A stretch of 64,000 nucleotides of DNA, from the NCBI RefSeq assembly GCF_000702585.1, contig NZ_JNIQ01000001.1:2299001-2363000 (forward strand). The letters run 5' to 3'. The first letter of the stretch is position 1; the number at the start of each line of letters is the position of its first letter. The translations under genes and the position numbers were made by a program. Under the pieces are notes generated by a model. That model made no database searches, had not been told where the DNA came from, and was given only the letters and a program-made list of their open reading frames with translations. Shown here piece by piece: positions 61,634-64,000 of this stretch. The stretch comes from Exiguobacterium aurantiacum DSM 6208 (lineage in GTDB: Bacteria > Bacillota > Bacilli > Exiguobacteriales > Exiguobacteriaceae).

Positions 61634-62178
61634 CAATACAGTCCTTTTCGTTCCCGCATCTCTTCTTCTCCGAAGTCGGTCATGTCACGCAATCGGTGCG
61701 CGAGACGACCCGATGCGTTCGCGGCGATAGCGCCGACGAGGTCATCCATGAACGTATGGACTTGACCGTCATCCATTTTCGTGTCGAGCTGTTTGATGAT
61801 CCCGATCTTCGCTTTATCTAAGTAACCGAACGTCGTGACGGCGATCGAACCATACGTATTGACGGCTCCGATGGCAATCGTCTCATCGACCCCGAACAGT
61901 CCTTCATCCGAGGCGACAATCGACAAGAGCGGTTCCGACAGTTGCCCGCGCTCGGCTAATATATCGAGTTCAGAGCCGACGAGGATGGCGTGTTGGAGTT
62001 CACGTTTTTCAAGCACGGCCTCGACCGAGTCCATGCAATCTTTTAGCGATAAATGGGGCGAGTATGGGGCTTGCATTTGATAGACGATTTCACCGATCGA
62101 TTCAATCGATACACCGCGCTCGATTAAACGGGCCCGGGCGGCCTCTCTGACGTCTCGTGAGTGTGGTACTTTTTTCAT
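61633..62178 (-). CDS. Phosphatidylglycerophosphatase A family protein (YutG-like)
   Basis: A 181-residue member of the PgpA family, typified in Gram-positives by Bacillus YutG. Recognisable are VREAARARLIERGVSIESIGEIVYQMQAPYSPHLSLKDCMDSVEAVLEKRELQHAILVGSELDILAERG and the metal-binding C-terminal GQVHTFMDDLVGAIAANASGRLAH. It hydrolyses phosphatidylglycerophosphate or a related lipid phosphate. The start is uncertain: ATG 62178 gives the family length but has a weak ribosome binding site; the frame is open to 62256. Confidence 0.85.
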   Translation of the reverse strand: MKKVPHSRDVREAARARLIERGVSIESIGEIVYQMQAPYSPHLSLKDCMDSVEAVLEKRELQHAILVGSELDILAERGQLSEPLLSIVASDEGLFGVDETIAIGAVNTYGSIAVTTFGYLDKAKIGIIKQLDTKMDDGQVHTFMDDLVGAIAANASGRLAHRLRDMTDFGEEEMRERKGLY

Positions 62179-62353
62179 AGTTTGCGCAGGCACTGGTCCC
62201 GCTACACATCCTTTCATATCGAGAGCGGCTGACGCTCTCATCGTACTTGATTCCATTATACTGAAAAATTGAAAAAAAGACTAAGCCCGCTTTGACTTCC
62301 CTTGTTAAATCGTTCATCATAAATGAGAAGACCACTATAAAGGGGGAACTGGA

Positions 62354-62863
62354 ATGAAGATTGGGGTAGTCTTATTTCCATCAAAACAAGTTCAAGACTT
62401 CGCCAACTCGTATCGTAAGCGTTACGATACGAAGTACGCCTTGATATCACCACATGTGACCATCAAAGAGCGGACTGAGGTGGACGAAGCCGACTTGCCA
62501 AAAGTGCTCGAATATTTACAACAAGTCGCCGAGGCGACGAAACCGATTCAACTGAAAATCGATGGCGCCCGGTCGTTCGCGCCGACAAACAACGTTCTTT
62601 ACTTAAAAGTGTTGCCGACTCGCGAACTCGCGACGTTGCAACAAAAATTGCATGAAGGCGTCCTCGATCAGCCGCCGAAATACGAATTCCTTCCGCACAT
62701 TACAATCGGACAAGACCTCGCCGATGCCGAACTGTTCGACGTACTCGAACGGATGCGGATGGAACAAGTTCATTTCGAGGAGACGGTCACTCGGATGGCC
62801 CTCATGTATGAGCTCGAAAACGAAACGTGGAACGTCTATGAGACGTTCCGGTTCCGCGGGTAA
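62354..62863 (+). CDS. YjcG-like 2H phosphoesterase
   Basis: A 169-residue protein of the 2'-5' RNA ligase/2H phosphoesterase superfamily. Two HxT motifs, SPHVTIKER (about residues 33-41) and LPHITIGQD (about 114-122), form the active site. The family has no proven substrate in Bacillus. The ATG at 62354 follows AAAGGGGGAACTGGA. A terminator follows the stop. Confidence 0.88.
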   Translation: MKIGVVLFPSKQVQDFANSYRKRYDTKYALISPHVTIKERTEVDEADLPKVLEYLQQVAEATKPIQLKIDGARSFAPTNNVLYLKVLPTRELATLQQKLHEGVLDQPPKYEFLPHITIGQDLADAELFDVLERMRMEQVHFEETVTRMALMYELENETWNVYETFRFRG

Positions 62864-62865
62864 TA

Positions 62866-63054
62866 TTAAACGCTCCGGTCGACGAATCGACCGGGGCTTT
62901 TCTGTTGTTCTGCTTCTAACCATTCGTCTTGCCGAGGCCGAATCCGTTGGACCCGCTTGATGCGTGTCACCGGCTCGATGCTTGCCCGTTCAGTTGGTTG
63001 GACTTGGCGATTCCCGTATTGGACGATCGTGAAATCAATCTGATAAGGACCCAT
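62866..63054 (-). CDS. Small hypothetical protein, 62 aa
   Basis: MGPYQIDFTIVQYGNRQVQPTERASIEPVTRIKRVQRIRPRQDEWLEAEQQKSPGRFVDRSV. It is short, basic and has an unstructured-looking tail. The ATG at 63054 follows GGGAGGGGAAGTC, a strong site. The last codons overlap the yjcG terminator. It could be a real small protein or a spurious frame; no family is recognised. Confidence 0.55.
   Translation of the reverse strand: MGPYQIDFTIVQYGNRQVQPTERASIEPVTRIKRVQRIRPRQDEWLEAEQQKSPGRFVDRSV
62872..62903 (+). terminator. Terminator of the yjcG-like gene
   Basis: GCTCCGGTCGA pairs with TCGACCGGGGC around CGAA and is followed by TTTTC. It lies inside the 3' end of the opposite 62866 gene. Confidence 0.82.
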
Positions 63055-63104
63055 GACTTCCCCTCCCTCACAAGTCCTTACCCGAAACCGTTCCACGATA
63101 ATAC

Positions 63105-63130
63105 AAAAAAGGGCGCATTGGCGCACCCTT
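63105..63130 (-). terminator. Terminator of fabI
   Basis: GGGTGCGC pairs with GCGC-CC around CAAT on the minus strand, followed by TTTTTTG, eight bases after the fabI stop. Confidence 0.85.
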
Positions 63131-63138
63131 TCCCAAAC

Positions 63139-63912
63139 TTATAAAATATGGTAGCCGCTGTCGACGTGAATGACTTCGCCCGTCACGCCGCTGCCCATAC
63201 TAGACAACAAGAACAAGCCGGTCGAAGCGACCTCTTCTGCCGAGACGTTGCGCCGGAGCGGAGCCTTCTGCTCGAGCTCCGCCAAGATGCTGTTAAAGTC
63301 GCCGACGCCTTTGGCCGAGAGCGTACGGATCGGTCCCGCTGAAATCGCATTGACCCGAACGCCGTGCGGGCCGTATTCGTTCGCCAAATATTTGACGCTC
63401 GAATCGAGAGCGGCTTTTGCGACACCCATCAAGTTATAGTTCGGCACGACGCGTTCGCCACCGAGGTACGTGAGCGTGATGACAGAGGCATCTTGTGCGA
63501 AATAAGGTTTCGCGGCCTTGACGACGGCCGTCAAGCTATACGCTGAAATGTCGAGCGCCTGAGCGAATTGACCGCGCGTCATCTCTGAAAATTCACCGCG
63601 CAACGCTTCTTTGTCAGCGAACGCGATCGAGTGGGCGATGCCTTGAATCTCGCCTGCCTGCTCGTGAATCGACCGGAACGTCGTGTCGATCGCTTCGTCA
63701 TTCGTCACATCACACTCGAGAAGGAGCGCTTCTCCTTTTAGTTCCGCCGCAAGCGATTCGAGACCAGCTTTGAAGCGTTCGGCTGCATACGTCAGGACGA
63801 GCTTTGCGCCCGCCTCGTCAAGTGTCTTCGCAATCGCCCAGGCGATTGAACGTTTGTTGGCGATCCCCATGACGACATACGTCTTATTCGTTAAAGTTGG
63901 ATAGATTGACAT
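63139..63912 (-). CDS. fabI: Enoyl-[acyl-carrier-protein] reductase (NADH), FabI
   Basis: The last step of fatty-acid elongation, reducing trans-2-enoyl-ACP; the target of triclosan. The 257-residue short-chain dehydrogenase has YVVMGIANKRSIAWAIAKTLDEAGAKL for cofactor binding, IAHSIAFADKEALRG, the SAYSLTAVVKAAKPYF helix and the active-site YNLMGVAKAALD (Tyr and Lys). The C-terminal SAGPIRTLSAKGVGDFNSIL loop covers the substrate. The second of two ATGs (63912) is preferred because AAGGGGAG lies 6 bases upstream. A FapR box and promoter lie upstream. Confidence 0.96.
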   Translation of the reverse strand: MSIYPTLTNKTYVVMGIANKRSIAWAIAKTLDEAGAKLVLTYAAERFKAGLESLAAELKGEALLLECDVTNDEAIDTTFRSIHEQAGEIQGIAHSIAFADKEALRGEFSEMTRGQFAQALDISAYSLTAVVKAAKPYFAQDASVITLTYLGGERVVPNYNLMGVAKAALDSSVKYLANEYGPHGVRVNAISAGPIRTLSAKGVGDFNSILAELEQKAPLRRNVSAEEVASTGLFLLSSMGSGVTGEVIHVDSGYHIL

Positions 63913-63927
63913 CATAAACTCCCCTTT

Positions 63928-63944
63928 TTAGTACCTGGTGATAA
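63928..63944 (-). promoter_or_regulatory. fabI: FapR operator upstream of fabI
   Basis: TTAGTACCTGGTGATAA fits the FapR consensus TTAGTACCWRNTACTAA at 15 of 17 positions. FapR represses the fap regulon, including fabI, and is relieved by malonyl-CoA. The box lies between the predicted promoter and the ribosome binding site. Confidence 0.82.
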
Positions 63945-63955
63945 CATCTGTTATT

Positions 63956-63984
63956 AGATTACAGAATGGTGTCTGTTTTGTCAA
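63956..63984 (-). promoter_or_regulatory. fabI promoter
   Basis: A perfect -35 TTGACA (63984-63979) on the minus strand is followed after 17 bases by TAATCT (63961-63956), a poor -10. The start would lie just upstream of the FapR box. Confidence 0.55.
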
Positions 63985-64000
63985 CCGACTCGGAACGTAT

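Overview
The window comes from a low-GC-lineage Gram-positive bacterium (Bacillota, Bacillales). Shine-Dalgarno sites are strong and AGGAGG-like, GTG and TTG starts are common, and the gene content and order follow the Bacillus subtilis ylaF-ylbH chromosome segment: bipA (ylaG), ylaH, ylaI, phoH-like ylaK, ylaL, ylaN, ftsW, pyc, ctaA, ctaBCDEFG, ylbF, ylbG, rsmD, coaD. The base composition is near 50 % GC by eye. No sporulation genes are seen. Together this suggests Exiguobacterium or a close relative; the genus is inference. No tRNA, rRNA or CRISPR array was found.

Layout. 1-6000: coaD (cut by the window edge), rsmD, ylbG, ylbF, an ATP-grasp protein, a YugN-like protein, a cysteine hydrolase and a Sco/DUF420/CtaG cytochrome-oxidase assembly cluster. 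6000-12200: ctaFEDC and ctaB facing ctaA across a 332-bp intergenic region that holds an FNR-type palindrome. 12200-18700: photolyase, pyruvate carboxylase, FtsW and YlaN. 18800-24950: YlaL, an MFS transporter, a 1763-bp IS1182-type insertion sequence, a PIN-PhoH ATPase, a flavin-binding split-barrel protein, YlaI and YlaH. 25000-31900: BipA, YlaF, an inositol monophosphatase-GNAT fusion, YktA, arginine decarboxylase, a DUF3055 protein and an AAC(6')-like acetyltransferase. 31900-36760: pdhABCD. 37090-44180: peptide deformylase, a lipoprotein-hydrolase fusion, a PLD-like protein, RNase J1, YkrA and KtrC. 44280-55100: cydAB, dapL-ccpC, bdbC, nadE, two lipoprotein or small genes, a CvfC/YpgR-like HEAT protein, an FMN reductase, a hydrolase and a GNAT. 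55200-63990: two unknown proteins, an ascorbate-type PTS (regulator-IIA, IIB, IIC), a five-gene overlapping operon (PgpA, PAP2, thioredoxin-like and small proteins), YjcG and fabI with a FapR operator.

How the genes fit together. The main theme is central carbon and respiratory metabolism: pyruvate dehydrogenase, pyruvate carboxylase, caa3 oxidase with heme A synthesis and copper insertion, and cytochrome bd as the alternative oxidase. Visible regulatory sites match this: FNR-like at cta, cre-like at pdh and at the PTS regulator, and a FapR box at fabI.

The most unusual locus is the insertion sequence at 20646-22408. It sits inside a transcription terminator and is flanked by 22-bp direct copies of the whole hairpin. 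Its transposase is split by a canonical A_AAA_AAG slippery heptamer and has no stop codon of its own. Upstream of the transposase lies a roughly 100-nt foldable segment followed by a terminator-like hairpin, which could be a discrete small RNA or an attenuator. Other second-look items are the lipoprotein/hydrolase fusion, the IMPase-GNAT fusion, a PLD protein with Asp-to-Glu in both HKD motifs, and a symmetric divergent promoter pair at ylaN/ylaL.
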